Origin: Actinomycetales bacterium
GTDB lineage: Bacteria > Actinomycetota > Actinomycetes > Actinomycetales > Cellulomonadaceae
Direction of reading: 5' to 3'
DNA: 64,000 nt
Assembly (NCBI GenBank): GCA_020444245.1
Contig: JAHLLI010000005.1
Coordinates: 62,001 to 126,000, forward strand
A model generated the notes under the pieces. That model had not been told where the DNA came from, did not search any database, and saw only the letters and a list, made by a program, of their open reading frames with translations. Shown here in pieces: positions 8,566 through 17,850 of this stretch. Position 1 is the first letter of the stretch; every line of letters begins with the position of its first letter. Both the position numbers and the translations under genes were made by a program.

Positions 8566-8629
8566 TTCCGGCGCAGTCCTCCGATGTTTCCGAACCGTTG
8601 AGGTTTGGGCGAGTCGTGTGACGGTGGCG

Positions 8630-9274
8630 TTACCCGAGCACGGCTCCCGCGCGGCCGTCCGGCACGAGTGCGGGCTCCGGCTGCGGCCCGGTGAGGGTCT
8701 CGAGGAACCGGTCGAGCACCGCCCGCTGGCGCCGGGCCGAGGTCTGCCGGGGCATCAGCCAGCACATCGACTGCAGGCCCATCATCATCCACATCAGCTC
8801 GTCGACGATCGCGGAGTCCGGCTCGGCGATCGTCACCTCACCCGCCTCGCGGGCCTGCCGCAGGAAGGTCGCGAGCTCGTCGCCGAACGAGGCCACCGTG
8901 TCCCGGAAGACGGCCGCCATCGCCGGGTCCGCGAGCGCCGCCTCCCAGAACGCGATGACGATCCTGGCTTCGATGCGCCGCTCCTCGTCGATCGGCATGA
9001 TCTCCAGGCACAGCCGACGCAGGGCGTCGAGCCCGGTGCGGTCGCCGACCGAGCGTGCCGCCCGCTCGACCGTGCGGTCGAACGCGCGTCGGTAGGCGGC
9101 CTCCATGAGGTCGGACTTCGTGGCGAAGTAGGGCTTGACCGCTCCGTTGGCGAACCCGGCCGCGTCGGCGACCCGGCGCAGCGTCACCGCCGCGAGCCCC
9201 TCGGCGACGATCAGCCGCCAGGTCACGTCGAGCAGGTAGTCCCGTCGCTCCGACCTGGCCACGACCTTCGGCAT
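8630..9274 (-). CDS. TetR/AcrR-family transcriptional regulator
   Basis: 214 residues. The N-terminal HTH is clear: LLDVTWRLIVAEGLAAVTLRRVADAAGFANGAVKPYFATKSDLMEAAYRR (about residues 13-62), with the recognition helix around NGAVKPYF. The C-terminal ligand domain is typical in size, with a Met-rich stretch (DELMWMMMGLQSMCWLM). It lies 90 bp upstream of and on the same strand as the permease-ETF operon. A dyad in that gap makes it the likely local regulator of amine or amino-acid use. The ligand is unknown. Confidence 0.85.
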   Translation of the reverse strand: MPKVVARSERRDYLLDVTWRLIVAEGLAAVTLRRVADAAGFANGAVKPYFATKSDLMEAAYRRAFDRTVERAARSVGDRTGLDALRRLCLEIMPIDEERRIEARIVIAFWEAALADPAMAAVFRDTVASFGDELATFLRQAREAGEVTIAEPDSAIVDELMWMMMGLQSMCWLMPRQTSARRQRAVLDRFLETLTGPQPEPALVPDGRAGAVLG

Positions 9275-9416
9275 GACGGTCCGCTACCTCCCCGGTCGGC
9301 TCTGGCCGTTCTTCGGCTCCAGGCTAGTCGGGCAGCGGGCCCGCGTCGGTCGCGGCCGGCGGGTCGGGGTGTGCTCGGCGCGGGCGGATCGTTACCCGAG
9401 CGTGATGAAGAGGTCC

Positions 9417-9454
9417 TTGCGGACGCTTGTGTCATGACTTAACGTAAGTCATGA
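9417..9454 (+). promoter_or_regulatory. Promoter and perfect operator of the ROK regulator operon
   Basis: TTGCGG (9417-9422), a 17-bp spacer and TAACGT (9440-9445) make a sigma70-type promoter. A perfect inverted repeat with 10-bp arms, TCATGACTTA / TAAGTCATGA, centred on ACG, covers 9432-9454 and includes the whole -10 box. Repression of the ROK-transporter-glycosidase operon by the ROK protein is the natural reading. Confidence 0.65.
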
Positions 9455-9468
9455 CCGAAGGAGGTTGC

Positions 9469-10689
9469 ATGGCCGAGCAGCTGACGACCCGAGACGTCCG
9501 GGCGCACAACCGTTCACGTGTGCTCCGCGAGCTCGTGCTCAGCCAGGAGTCGACCCGCGGCGGCCTCGCCCTCGCGTGCGGCCTGTCCCCGGCGACCATC
9601 ACGAACGTCGTCGGCGACCTCGAGGCCGAGGGGCTGGTCGAGGACCGCGGCTCGGTGCCGTCCGACGGAGGCCGCCCGATCGTGCGGATCGGCATCCGCC
9701 CCGATGGCGCCTACCTGCTCGGCGCGGACGTCGGGGAGAAGGGCGTCGCGGTCGAGCTGTTCGACCTGTCGATGCGCCGCGTCGACCGTGAGTTCCGGGA
9801 CGCCGCGACCCGCGGCGCCAGCCCGGCCGAGATCTCGGCCGCACTGCAGGAGGCGGTCCGCGCGATCCTCGACCGCAACGCCGCGCTGCGCGACCGGATC
9901 GTCGGGCTGGGCCTCGGCCTGCCGGGCATCGTGGAGGACGCGGACGGCACGCACGCGGGAGCCGGTGTGACGCTCCACGCGCAGAGCCTCGGCTGGCCGC
10001 CCCTGCACCTCGACGAGCTGCTCGCCGCCCCCGGGCTCGACGTGCTCGCCGACAACGGCGCCAAGGCGCTCGCCGCCGCCGAGATGTGGTTCGGGTCGGC
10101 GCGCGGCGTCGACCACGCGCTCGTCGCGCTGCTCGGGCGCGGCGTCGGGCTCGGCATCGTCACCTCCGGCCGGCTGCTGCGCGGCGCGCGCAGCAGCGCC
10201 GGCGAGTGGGGGCACACGAAGATCGTCGCCAACGGCCGGCCGTGCCGGTGCGGCGGACGCGGCTGCCTCGAGGCGCACGTCGGCAGCGACGCGCTGCTCA
10301 GCGCCTGGCGCGAGCGCGGCGGCGAGCCCGACGGGTCGGGCTGGCGCGCGCTCGACGCGCTCGTCACCGCCGCCGACGCCGCGGATCCGGCCGCCGCTGC
10401 GGTCGTCGACGAGGCGCTCGACGTCCTCGCGCTGTCCCTCGCCAACCTCGTGAACCTGACCAACCCGCAGAAGGTCGTGCTCGGCGGGTGGGTCGGGCTC
10501 CGGCTGATGCAGTCCCGGCGCGAGGAGCTCGAGGCCCGCGTCAGGGCGGCCTCGCTCGACCGGCCGGGCAGCCAGTTCGAGATCGAGGTGTGCCACTTCG
10601 AGGGCGACGCGGTCGCGCTCGGCGCCGCGCTGCTCCCGCTCGAGAAGCTCATCGACAGCCCTGTCGTCCGGACACCCGTCACGGGCTGA
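9469..10689 (+). CDS. ROK-family transcriptional regulator
   Basis: 406 residues. An N-terminal winged helix (about 8-65: NRSRVLRELVLSQESTRGG, LACGLSPATITNVVGDLEAEGLV) precedes a sugar-kinase-like ROK domain. GEWGHTKI followed by C-R-C-G-G-R-G-C-L-E provides the zinc-binding His/Cys set of ROK proteins. I use ATG 9469, which has GAAGGAGG at ideal spacing; the ATG at 9451 lies inside the operator. It precedes a CUT1 transporter and two beta-glycosidases on the same strand, so it probably senses a glucoside and represses that operon. A strongly matched dyad lies on its own promoter. Confidence 0.9.
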   Translation: MAEQLTTRDVRAHNRSRVLRELVLSQESTRGGLALACGLSPATITNVVGDLEAEGLVEDRGSVPSDGGRPIVRIGIRPDGAYLLGADVGEKGVAVELFDLSMRRVDREFRDAATRGASPAEISAALQEAVRAILDRNAALRDRIVGLGLGLPGIVEDADGTHAGAGVTLHAQSLGWPPLHLDELLAAPGLDVLADNGAKALAAAEMWFGSARGVDHALVALLGRGVGLGIVTSGRLLRGARSSAGEWGHTKIVANGRPCRCGGRGCLEAHVGSDALLSAWRERGGEPDGSGWRALDALVTAADAADPAAAAVVDEALDVLALSLANLVNLTNPQKVVLGGWVGLRLMQSRREELEARVRAASLDRPGSQFEIEVCHFEGDAVALGAALLPLEKLIDSPVVRTPVTG

Positions 10690-10762
10690 TCCGGTCCCCC
10701 CGACCCCCACTCGCTCGCCCCGAGCGGGCGCCATCGTCCACCGCAGTATCGAAGGAGATCTG

Positions 10763-12034
10763 ATGACCCGGACGCGTTCCACCGTCGGCCTCGGTGCCAC
10801 CACCGTCGCCGTCGCGCTCACCCTGGCCGCCTGCGGCGGCTCCACCCCGGAGGCCTCCGAGTCGTCCGGCAGCTCGTCGCCGGCTGCCGACCCGGTCACC
10901 CTCACGGTGTGGGTGATGGGGGACTCCGGGGCCAACCTGGAGGCCGCCGTCGAGCCCTTCACGCAGGAGACCGGCATCTCGGTCGACGTCCAGGCGATCC
11001 CCTGGGACAACGTCAACGACCGCCTCACCACGGCCGTCGCCTCGGGCAAGGGGCCGGACGTCACCCAGATCGGCCTGTCGCAGCTCGCGTCGTTCCTCGA
11101 CGCCGGTGCGCTCGAGGACCTCAGCGGCCGGCTGGCCGACCACCCGAACCTCGACCCGGCCAACTTCCCCTCCGCCGTCTCGGCCGAGAACCTCAACCCG
11201 GACGGCGGGATGTACTCCGTGCCGTGGGTGAGCGACACGCGTGTGCTCTTCTACCGCTCGGACATCCTGTCCGAGGCCGGGATCAGCGACCCGCCCGCCA
11301 CCTGGGACGAGCTGCGCGCCGACGCCAAGACGTTGGCGGCCCGCGGCGACGGCCAGTACGGCTACTACATCCCGCAGTGGGACGCACCGCTCCCGGTGGC
11401 CTACACCTGGCAGACCGGCACCGACGTGCTCGCCGCCGACGGCAGCATCGACCTGGACACCGACGGCTTCCGCAGGGCCGTCGACCACTACCTGGGCTTC
11501 TACCGGGACGGCTCGGTGCCCACGGCCGGAGACTTCGACCAGACCACCGGTTTCATCTCCGGCACCGCGCCGATGCTCGTCTCCGGCCCGTACCTGGCCA
11601 ACGCGATCAAGGACCAGGCGCCCGACCTCGACGGGAAGTGGGGCGTGACCACGGTGCCGACCGACGTCACCGGAACCTCGCTCTTCGCCGGGTCCAACCT
11701 CGGGGTCTGGAAGGGCAGCCCCAACGTCGACGCCGCGCTCCAGCTGCTCGACTTCCTCACCGACCCGGCGACGCAGGTCGCCTGGTACCAGAGCTACGGT
11801 GAGCTTCCCGCGGTCACCGCGGCCTTCGACGACCCGGCGCTGGCCGACGACCCGCTGGTCGCGGTGTACGCCGAGCAGCTCCAGGACTCCAAGCCGCTGC
11901 CGATCAGCACGGCGTGGGCCGAGGCGAACCAGGCGATGCTCGACACGCTGAACGCGATCGCCCTCACCGGCGCCGACGAGGACCAGGCGCTCGCGGACCT
12001 GTTCGCCAAGGTCGCGGAGATCAACGCACGATGA
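10763..12034 (+). CDS. Sugar ABC transporter substrate-binding lipoprotein (CUT1)
   Basis: 423 residues. A signal peptide ends in the lipobox LTLAAC at about residues 18-23, followed by a Ser/Pro linker. The body matches the extracellular solute-binding protein family 1: VTLTVWVMGDSGANLEAAVEPF, GKGPDVTQIGLSQLASF and YQSYGELPAVTAAFDDP near the end. The start is preceded by GAAGGAGA. Its stop overlaps the start of the first permease by 4 bp. It binds an oligosaccharide outside the membrane. The two glycosidases downstream suggest a beta-glucan oligosaccharide. Confidence 0.9.
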   Translation: MTRTRSTVGLGATTVAVALTLAACGGSTPEASESSGSSSPAADPVTLTVWVMGDSGANLEAAVEPFTQETGISVDVQAIPWDNVNDRLTTAVASGKGPDVTQIGLSQLASFLDAGALEDLSGRLADHPNLDPANFPSAVSAENLNPDGGMYSVPWVSDTRVLFYRSDILSEAGISDPPATWDELRADAKTLAARGDGQYGYYIPQWDAPLPVAYTWQTGTDVLAADGSIDLDTDGFRRAVDHYLGFYRDGSVPTAGDFDQTTGFISGTAPMLVSGPYLANAIKDQAPDLDGKWGVTTVPTDVTGTSLFAGSNLGVWKGSPNVDAALQLLDFLTDPATQVAWYQSYGELPAVTAAFDDPALADDPLVAVYAEQLQDSKPLPISTAWAEANQAMLDTLNAIALTGADEDQALADLFAKVAEINAR

Positions 12035-12999
12035 CCACGCCCGGCGGTGCCGCCCCAGCGGCAGTGGGCGGCACCGCCGTCGTGCCCGGCCCCACGCACA
12101 GACCCAGGCGGCGGCTCGGCGGGTGGCGCGCGGTGCTGGCCCCCTACGGGTTCGTCGCGCCGGCGCTCGTGCTCCTGGCGATGTTCGGCCTGCTGCCGAT
12201 CCTCGTCGCCGCGGGCGTCAGCCTCACCGACCTGGACATCAAGGGCCTCGGCCAACCCGAGACGATCGAGTTCATCGGCCTCGGCAACTACGAGCGGCTG
12301 TTCTCCGACCCGGACTTCTGGCGGGCGCTGGGCACGACGGCGTACTTCGTGGTGATCGGCGTGCCGACGATCATCGCGGTCTCGCTCGCGATCGCGGTGG
12401 CGCTCAACGTCTCGCGCTCGCGGTTCTTCCGGGCGCTGCGGGCCTTCTACTTCCTGCCCGCGATCACCGCGATCGTCGCGATCTCGCTCATCTGGGGCTA
12501 CCTGTACAACAGCCAGTTCGGGCTGCTCAACCAGCTCCTGGGCACGCTCGGCCTCGGGCCGGTGGGGTGGCTGTCGGACCCGGGCACGGCGCGGCTGTCG
12601 GTCGCCCTCGTGGCGGTCTGGCGGGCCACCGGGCTGAACACGATCATCTTCCTCGCGGCGCTCCAGTCGGTGCCGCGCGAGTACCTCGAGGCCGCGGCGC
12701 TCGACGGTGCGAGCCGGTGGACCACGTTCTGGCGCGTGACGTTCCCGCTCCTGCGGTTCGCCCTGTTCTTCGTCACCGTGACGACCCTGATCGGCTGGTT
12801 GCAGTTCTTCGACGAGCCGTACGTGCTGACCCAGGGCGGCCCGGTGGGCGCCACGACCTCGATCTCGCTGTTCATCTTCAAGAACGGCTTCAGCCTCAAC
12901 CAGTTCGGCTACGCGAGCGCCGGGTCGATCGTGCTGTTCGTGATCATCGCCGCGGTGACCGCGCTCCAGCTGCGGATGCGGAGGTCGGACGATGATTGA
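12031..12999 (+). CDS. Sugar ABC transporter permease (MalF/UgpA type)
   Basis: 322 residues. A Pro/Gly/Arg-rich cytoplasmic N-terminus of about 35 residues is followed by six hydrophobic segments. The EAA loop is EYLEAAALDGASRWTTFWRVTFPLL at about residues 215-239, which contacts the ATPase. The ATG overlaps the stop of the binding protein (ATGA). It pairs with the next permease to form the channel of a CUT1 importer. No ATPase gene is in the operon, so a shared ATPase of the MsiK kind encoded elsewhere is likely. Confidence 0.9.
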   Translation: MTTPGGAAPAAVGGTAVVPGPTHRPRRRLGGWRAVLAPYGFVAPALVLLAMFGLLPILVAAGVSLTDLDIKGLGQPETIEFIGLGNYERLFSDPDFWRALGTTAYFVVIGVPTIIAVSLAIAVALNVSRSRFFRALRAFYFLPAITAIVAISLIWGYLYNSQFGLLNQLLGTLGLGPVGWLSDPGTARLSVALVAVWRATGLNTIIFLAALQSVPREYLEAAALDGASRWTTFWRVTFPLLRFALFFVTVTTLIGWLQFFDEPYVLTQGGPVGATTSISLFIFKNGFSLNQFGYASAGSIVLFVIIAAVTALQLRMRRSDDD

Positions 13000-13813
13000 C
13001 CACCGTCGCCCCGCGATCGTCCTGACCGGCGGCCTGCTCGCGGTCGGGGCGCTGGTGACGTCGTTCCCGTTCCTGTGGATGATCACCAGCTCGCTCAAGC
13101 CGGCGACCGAGGCCGTCTCGGTGCCGCCCAGGCTCTGGCCGAGCGAGCCGACCTTCGCCGCCTACGTCCGGCTGTTCACCGAGCTCGACTTCAGCCGGTA
13201 CCTCGTCAACACGGTCGTGGTGACCCTGATCGGCGGGGTCGGGCTGTTCTTCATGGCGATGGCCGGCTACGGCTTCGCCAAGTACCGGTTCCGCGGTCGC
13301 GGCGTGCTGTTCCTGCTCGTGCTGATGACGCTGATGATCCCGGTCCAGGTCACGATGATCCCGACCTACCTGATCCTCAACGAGCTGCACCTGACCGACA
13401 CCCTCGTCGGGATCGCCGCGCCGACCCTGGTCAGCGCGTTCGGCATCTTCCTGTTCCGCCAGTTCATGGCGACGATCCCCGACGAGCTCCTCGAGGCCGC
13501 GCGGCTCGACGGCGCCGGGGAGATGCGGATCTTCCTGCGGATCGTGCTGCCGCTGTCCAGGCCGATCATCGCCGTCCAGGCGGTGCTGACGTTCATCGCC
13601 GGCTGGAACAGCTTCCTGTGGCCGCTGATCATCGCGACCGACCAGGACAAGTACACGCTGTCTGTGGGCCTGTCCCTGCTCAACCAGCAGGTCACCGTCA
13701 ACCCGACCCTGCAGATGGCCGGGGCCTCGCTCATGGTCGTGCCGATCATCGTGGTCTTCGTCATCTTCCAGCGGCACATCGTCCAGGGCTTCACCATGTC
13801 GGGGCTCAAGTGA
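12992..13813 (+). CDS. Sugar ABC transporter permease (MalG/UgpE type)
   Basis: 273 residues with six hydrophobic segments. The opening segment SFPFLWMITSSLKPATEA is diagnostic for MalG-type subunits. The EAA loop is ELLEAARLDGAGEMRIFLRIVLPLSRP. The C-terminus FQRHIVQGFTMSGLK is also typical. It overlaps the upstream permease by 8 bp. Together with the preceding two genes it forms a CUT1 importer that lacks a local ATPase. Confidence 0.9.
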   Translation: MIDHRRPAIVLTGGLLAVGALVTSFPFLWMITSSLKPATEAVSVPPRLWPSEPTFAAYVRLFTELDFSRYLVNTVVVTLIGGVGLFFMAMAGYGFAKYRFRGRGVLFLLVLMTLMIPVQVTMIPTYLILNELHLTDTLVGIAAPTLVSAFGIFLFRQFMATIPDELLEAARLDGAGEMRIFLRIVLPLSRPIIAVQAVLTFIAGWNSFLWPLIIATDQDKYTLSVGLSLLNQQVTVNPTLQMAGASLMVVPIIVVFVIFQRHIVQGFTMSGLK

Positions 13814-13869
13814 GCCCCGAGCCCGCGCTCCCCGCGCCCACGACCGACCCGACCCCGGAAGGAACCCAC

Positions 13870-15486
13870 GTGCACCACGCCCCCGCGGACCACCCGACGC
13901 ACCGCCCGCCGGAGGGCCTGGTGCGGGTGGCGGACGGGCAGATCGTGGGGCCCGACGGCCGCCCGCTCCTGCTGCGCGGCGTCGGTCTGGGCACCTGGCT
14001 GCTGCCGGAGGGGTACATGTGGGGCTTCGGCGACGCAGCCGCGTCGCCCAAGCAGATCGAGGCACTCGTCGAGCGCCTCGTCGGGCCCGAGCGGGCGGGG
14101 CGGTTCTGGCAGGAGTTCCGGGACGCGTTCCTCACGGCGGACGACGTGGCCCTGATCGCCGCGAGCGGGTTCGACCACGTGCGCCTCCCGATCAACTGGC
14201 GGGTGCTCGCGACGCCGGACGGCACGTGGCGCGAGGACGGCTTCGCGCTGGTCGACCGCCTCGTGGGCTGGTGCCGCGACGCGAGCCTGCTCGTGCTGCT
14301 CGACCTGCACGGCGCACCCGGAGGGCAGACCGGCACCAACATCGACGACTCCGACGGGCGGCCGGACCTGTTCGCCGACCCCCGCAACGTGGAGCTCACG
14401 GTCGCCCTGTGGCGCGAGATCGCCCGCCGGTACCGCGACGAGGCCGCCGTGCTGGGCTACGACCTGCTCAACGAACCGCTGCCGAACGAGTGGCGCCACC
14501 GCTACCCGCGCGAGCTCGTGGACGTGTACCGCCGCGTCACCGCGGCGATCCGCGAGGTCGACCCGCACCACCTGGTGATGTACGAGGGCACCCACTGGGC
14601 GACCGGGTGGGAGATCTTCACGGAGGTGTGGGACCCGGCGTCGGTGCTCCAGTTCCACAAGTACTGGTCCCCGCCGAGCCGTGCATCCATCGAGGGCTAC
14701 CTCGAGGTGGGGCGCGAGCTCGGGCTGCCGGTGTACATGGGCGAGGGCGGCGAGAACGCCCCGGAGTGGCTCGCCGCCGTGCACCGGCTCTACGAGGACT
14801 GCGGCGTCGGGTGGAACTTCTGGACCTGGAAGAAGGTCGACACCCGGACCTCGCCGCTCTCGGTGGTGCCGCCCGACGGCTGGGAGCGCATCGTCGCGTA
14901 CGCCGACGGGCACGGGGAGCCGCCGGACCCCGCCGAGGCGGGCCGGATCCTGGACGACCTGGTGGCCAACCTGGCCCTCTCCCGCTGCGTGCGTCGCCCC
15001 GAGATCGCCGCGGCGCTGTTCCGGCGCGCCCCGGTCGCGCTGCCCGCGTACGGGTTCGGATTCCTCGGTCCCGGGCGCTCGTACGCCACCGACCGGGCCG
15101 TGCCCCACCCCGAGCTGCGGCCTGACGACGCCGTCACGCTGCGCCGCCGCGACGGCGAGCCCGAGCTCGACTTCCACTACCGGCCCGGTCGGCCGGCGGG
15201 CGAGGTCGTGGTCGCCGACCTCGCGCCGGGCGACTGGGTGTCGTTCGGCGTCGAGGTGCCCGCCGGTCGCTGGCGGGTGGCCGTTGCGGTCGACGCCGGG
15301 GAACCGGCCGTCGAGATCGACGGCGTCCCCGCGGCCCTCGTCGCCGTACCCTCGGTCGCGCCGGAGGGCGGCCCGACCTGGGTGACGCGGTACGACGCCG
15401 CCTCGGCGGCCACCGTCGAGATCCGGGTCCTGGCGAACCGGGAGCCGGTGACCCTGGCCGAGGTCAGGGTGGAGGAGGGCGCATGA
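13870..15486 (+). CDS. Glycoside hydrolase family 5-like beta-glucanase/beta-glucosidase
   Basis: 538 residues, no signal peptide, so probably cytoplasmic. The (beta/alpha)8 domain spans about 15-400. HVRLPINW, the acid/base E202 in LLNEPLPNE and the probable nucleophile E292 in VYMGEGGEN fit the GH-A/GH5 pattern with the usual spacing, and WNFWTWKK is a typical strand-8 sugar-binding motif. The last 130 residues form a separate beta-rich domain of unknown role. The GTG at 13870 has GGAAGGA upstream and is chosen because the ATG-less region before it is the end of the permease gene. It overlaps the next gene by 4 bp. It likely cleaves imported beta-glucan oligosaccharides. Confidence 0.78.
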   Translation: MHHAPADHPTHRPPEGLVRVADGQIVGPDGRPLLLRGVGLGTWLLPEGYMWGFGDAAASPKQIEALVERLVGPERAGRFWQEFRDAFLTADDVALIAASGFDHVRLPINWRVLATPDGTWREDGFALVDRLVGWCRDASLLVLLDLHGAPGGQTGTNIDDSDGRPDLFADPRNVELTVALWREIARRYRDEAAVLGYDLLNEPLPNEWRHRYPRELVDVYRRVTAAIREVDPHHLVMYEGTHWATGWEIFTEVWDPASVLQFHKYWSPPSRASIEGYLEVGRELGLPVYMGEGGENAPEWLAAVHRLYEDCGVGWNFWTWKKVDTRTSPLSVVPPDGWERIVAYADGHGEPPDPAEAGRILDDLVANLALSRCVRRPEIAAALFRRAPVALPAYGFGFLGPGRSYATDRAVPHPELRPDDAVTLRRRDGEPELDFHYRPGRPAGEVVVADLAPGDWVSFGVEVPAGRWRVAVAVDAGEPAVEIDGVPAALVAVPSVAPEGGPTWVTRYDAASAATVEIRVLANREPVTLAEVRVEEGA

Positions 15487-17807
15487 GCCGCAGCGACACG
15501 GAGACGGGCGGCGCCGTGACCTCGCCGGACGCCGTCTACCGCGACCCCCACCGCCCGGTGGACGAGAGGGTGGCCGACCTGCTCGGCCGGATGACGCTCG
15601 CCGAGAAGGTCGGCCAGATGCTCCAGCTGGACGCGCAGGGCGGAGTCCGGGCGGCCATGGTCGAGATGCACGCCGGGTCGTTGGTCCACACCTCGCCGGC
15701 GTCGGTGCTCGAGGCCCACGACCTCGCGGCGCGCAGCCGGCTGGCGATCCCCGTGCTGATCGCCGAGGACTGCATCCACGGGCACTCGTTCTTCCGCGGG
15801 GCGACGATCTTCCCGACCCAGCTCGGGATGGCTGCGAGCTGGGACCCCGACCTGGTCGAGCGGGCGGCGCGCGTCACGGCCGCCGAGGCCGCGGCAACCG
15901 GGGTGCACTGGACCTTCTCGCCCGTCCTCGACGTCGCCCGAGACCTGCGCTGGGGCAGGGTCGACGAGACCTTCGGCGAGGACCCGTTCCTGGTCGGCGA
16001 GCTCGGCGCGGCCATGGTCCGGGGCTACCAGGGCGACGGGGGAGCGGCGTCGATCCTGGCGACGGCCAAGCACTTCGCGGGCTACTCCGAGACCCAGGGC
16101 GGCCGGGACGCGAGCGAGGCGGACCTCACCCCGCGCAAGCTGCGTTCCTGGTTCCTGCCCCCGTTCGAGCGGGTCGCGCGCGAGGGGTGCGGCGCCCTGA
16201 TGCTCGGGTACCAGGCCATCGACGGCGTGCCCGTGACGATCAACCGCTGGCTGCTCGACGGCGTCCTGCGCGGCGAGTGGGACTACCGCGGTGCGCTCGT
16301 GACCGACTGGGACAACGTCGGCCGCATGGTCTGGGAGCAGCGCATCTTCGCCGACCACACGGCCGCCGCCGCGGCCGCCGTCCGCGCGGGCAACGACGTG
16401 GTGATGACCACGCCCGCCTTCTTCGAGGCGGCGCAGGCCGCGGTCCGCCAGGGGCTGCTGCTCGAGGCCGAGGTCGACGCCGCCGTGGCCAGGGTCCTCG
16501 CGCTCAAGGTCCGGATGGGGCTGTTCGAGGACCCACGCCGGCCGGACGCCGCTCGGCAGCGCCTCGTGGTGGGCTCGGCCGAGCACGCCGCCGTCAACCT
16601 CGAGGTCGCGCGCCGGTCGCTCGTCCTGCTCGCCAACGACGGCACGCTCCCGCTGGGCGCCGGGTGCGTCCCCGGCGGCGACGGTCGAGCGGTGTGCGCC
16701 GACCCCGCGCCCCGCCGGGTCGCGGTCGTGGGTCCCAACGCCGACGACCCGGACACCCAGCTCGGCGACTGGGCCGGCGGCTCGGGCCAGGTGGACTGGC
16801 TCCCGGACGGGCACCCGCGGAAGATGACCACGACGGTGCTCGACGGGCTCGAGGCGCTGGTGCCCCACGGCTGGCGCGTCGAGCACGCGCGCGGAGCCGA
16901 GATCCTCACGGTGGGCCCCGACCCGGACGGCCCGGTGTTCCCCGACGGCCAGCCGCGGCCGCCGGTGGTGCATCCCGCCGCGCCCGACCCGGACCTGATC
17001 GCGCGCGCGGTCGCGGCCGCCGAGGCCGCGGACTGGGTCGTCGCCGTGGTCGGCGACCGGATCGAGCTCGTGGGCGAGGGCCGGTCGACGGCCACCCTCG
17101 AGCTGGTCGGCGCCCAGGCCGCGATGCTCGACGCGGTCGTGGCGACCGGGACGCCCGTCGTGGTGGTCGTCGTGGCGTCCAAGCCCCTGATCCTCCCGCC
17201 GTCGGCCGAGCGTGCTGCGGCCGTCGTCTGGGCGGCCAACCCGGGCATGCAGGGCGGTCGGGCGGTGGCCGAGCTGCTGCTCGGACTCGTGGAGCCGTCC
17301 GGCCGGCTGCCCGTCTCGATCCCCGTCCACGTGGGCCAGCAGCCGTCGTACTACAACCAGGTCCGCGGCCAGCACGGCTCGCGGTACGCCGACCTCACGC
17401 AGCGCCCGGCGTTCGCCTTCGGGGAAGGGTTGACCTACACCACCGTCGACTACACCGACCTCGAGGTGCTGACACCGTCGGTGGGGCCGCGCGACGAGGT
17501 CCGGGTCCGGGTGACGCTGGAGAACACCGGCGCACGCCCGGCCCTCGAGACGGTCCAGGTGTACGTCACCGACGTCGTGACCTCGGTGACCTGGGCCGAG
17601 CGCGAGCTCAAGGCGTTCCGGCAGGTGCCGCTCGCGCCCGGCGAGCACGCGGTCGTCGACCTCTCCGTGGCGGTCGAGGCGTGCACGATCGTCGACGCCG
17701 AGGGACGTCGCGTGGTCGAGCCCGGCGAGTTCGCGATCGGAGTCGGGCGCTCGTCGCGGCCGGAGGACCAGCTCCTGGGGACGTTCACGGTCGTCACGGA
17801 CCGGTAG
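15483..17807 (+). CDS. Glycoside hydrolase family 3 beta-glucosidase
   Basis: 774 residues without a signal peptide. The N-terminal TIM-barrel has RWGRVDETFGEDP, AKHFAGYSETQGGRD and the nucleophile D275 in VTDWDN. The C-terminal alpha/beta sandwich has RRSLVLLANDGTLPL and VVAVVGDRIELVGEGRS, in which a Glu is in a position able to act as acid/base. A fibronectin-III-like domain ends the protein (about 650-774, starting at FAFGEGLTYTTVDYTDL). The ATG overlaps the GH5 stop by 4 bp, so the two enzymes are translationally coupled. It probably releases glucose from imported beta-glucosides. Confidence 0.92.
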   Translation: MSRSDTETGGAVTSPDAVYRDPHRPVDERVADLLGRMTLAEKVGQMLQLDAQGGVRAAMVEMHAGSLVHTSPASVLEAHDLAARSRLAIPVLIAEDCIHGHSFFRGATIFPTQLGMAASWDPDLVERAARVTAAEAAATGVHWTFSPVLDVARDLRWGRVDETFGEDPFLVGELGAAMVRGYQGDGGAASILATAKHFAGYSETQGGRDASEADLTPRKLRSWFLPPFERVAREGCGALMLGYQAIDGVPVTINRWLLDGVLRGEWDYRGALVTDWDNVGRMVWEQRIFADHTAAAAAAVRAGNDVVMTTPAFFEAAQAAVRQGLLLEAEVDAAVARVLALKVRMGLFEDPRRPDAARQRLVVGSAEHAAVNLEVARRSLVLLANDGTLPLGAGCVPGGDGRAVCADPAPRRVAVVGPNADDPDTQLGDWAGGSGQVDWLPDGHPRKMTTTVLDGLEALVPHGWRVEHARGAEILTVGPDPDGPVFPDGQPRPPVVHPAAPDPDLIARAVAAAEAADWVVAVVGDRIELVGEGRSTATLELVGAQAAMLDAVVATGTPVVVVVVASKPLILPPSAERAAAVVWAANPGMQGGRAVAELLLGLVEPSGRLPVSIPVHVGQQPSYYNQVRGQHGSRYADLTQRPAFAFGEGLTYTTVDYTDLEVLTPSVGPRDEVRVRVTLENTGARPALETVQVYVTDVVTSVTWAERELKAFRQVPLAPGEHAVVDLSVAVEACTIVDAEGRRVVEPGEFAIGVGRSSRPEDQLLGTFTVVTDR

Positions 17808-17850
17808 CCCGCGACCCGTGACGAGGCCCGCGCGTGGGTCCGCAGGCGGC

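Noticed and set aside
6758-9442. An 894-codon plus-strand open frame across the permease and TetR genes
   Set aside because: Its translation is a low-complexity His/Asp/Arg/Gly-rich string with no family motif, antisense to clear ETF, APC and TetR genes.
10712-10726. CGCTCG-CCC-CGAGCG hairpin or operator before the binding-protein gene
   Set aside because: Six-base GC arms are frequent by chance here; it does not resemble the ROK operator and lacks a promoter partner.
15177-17648. An 823-codon minus-strand open frame opposite the GH3 gene
   Set aside because: Shadow of the GH3 coding frame; no motif and no ribosome site.
17808-17850. Possible terminator between the GH3 gene and the duplicated-domain gene
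   Set aside because: Only a 5-bp GACCC/GGGTC stem with a long loop and no T-run; not better than chance at this GC content.
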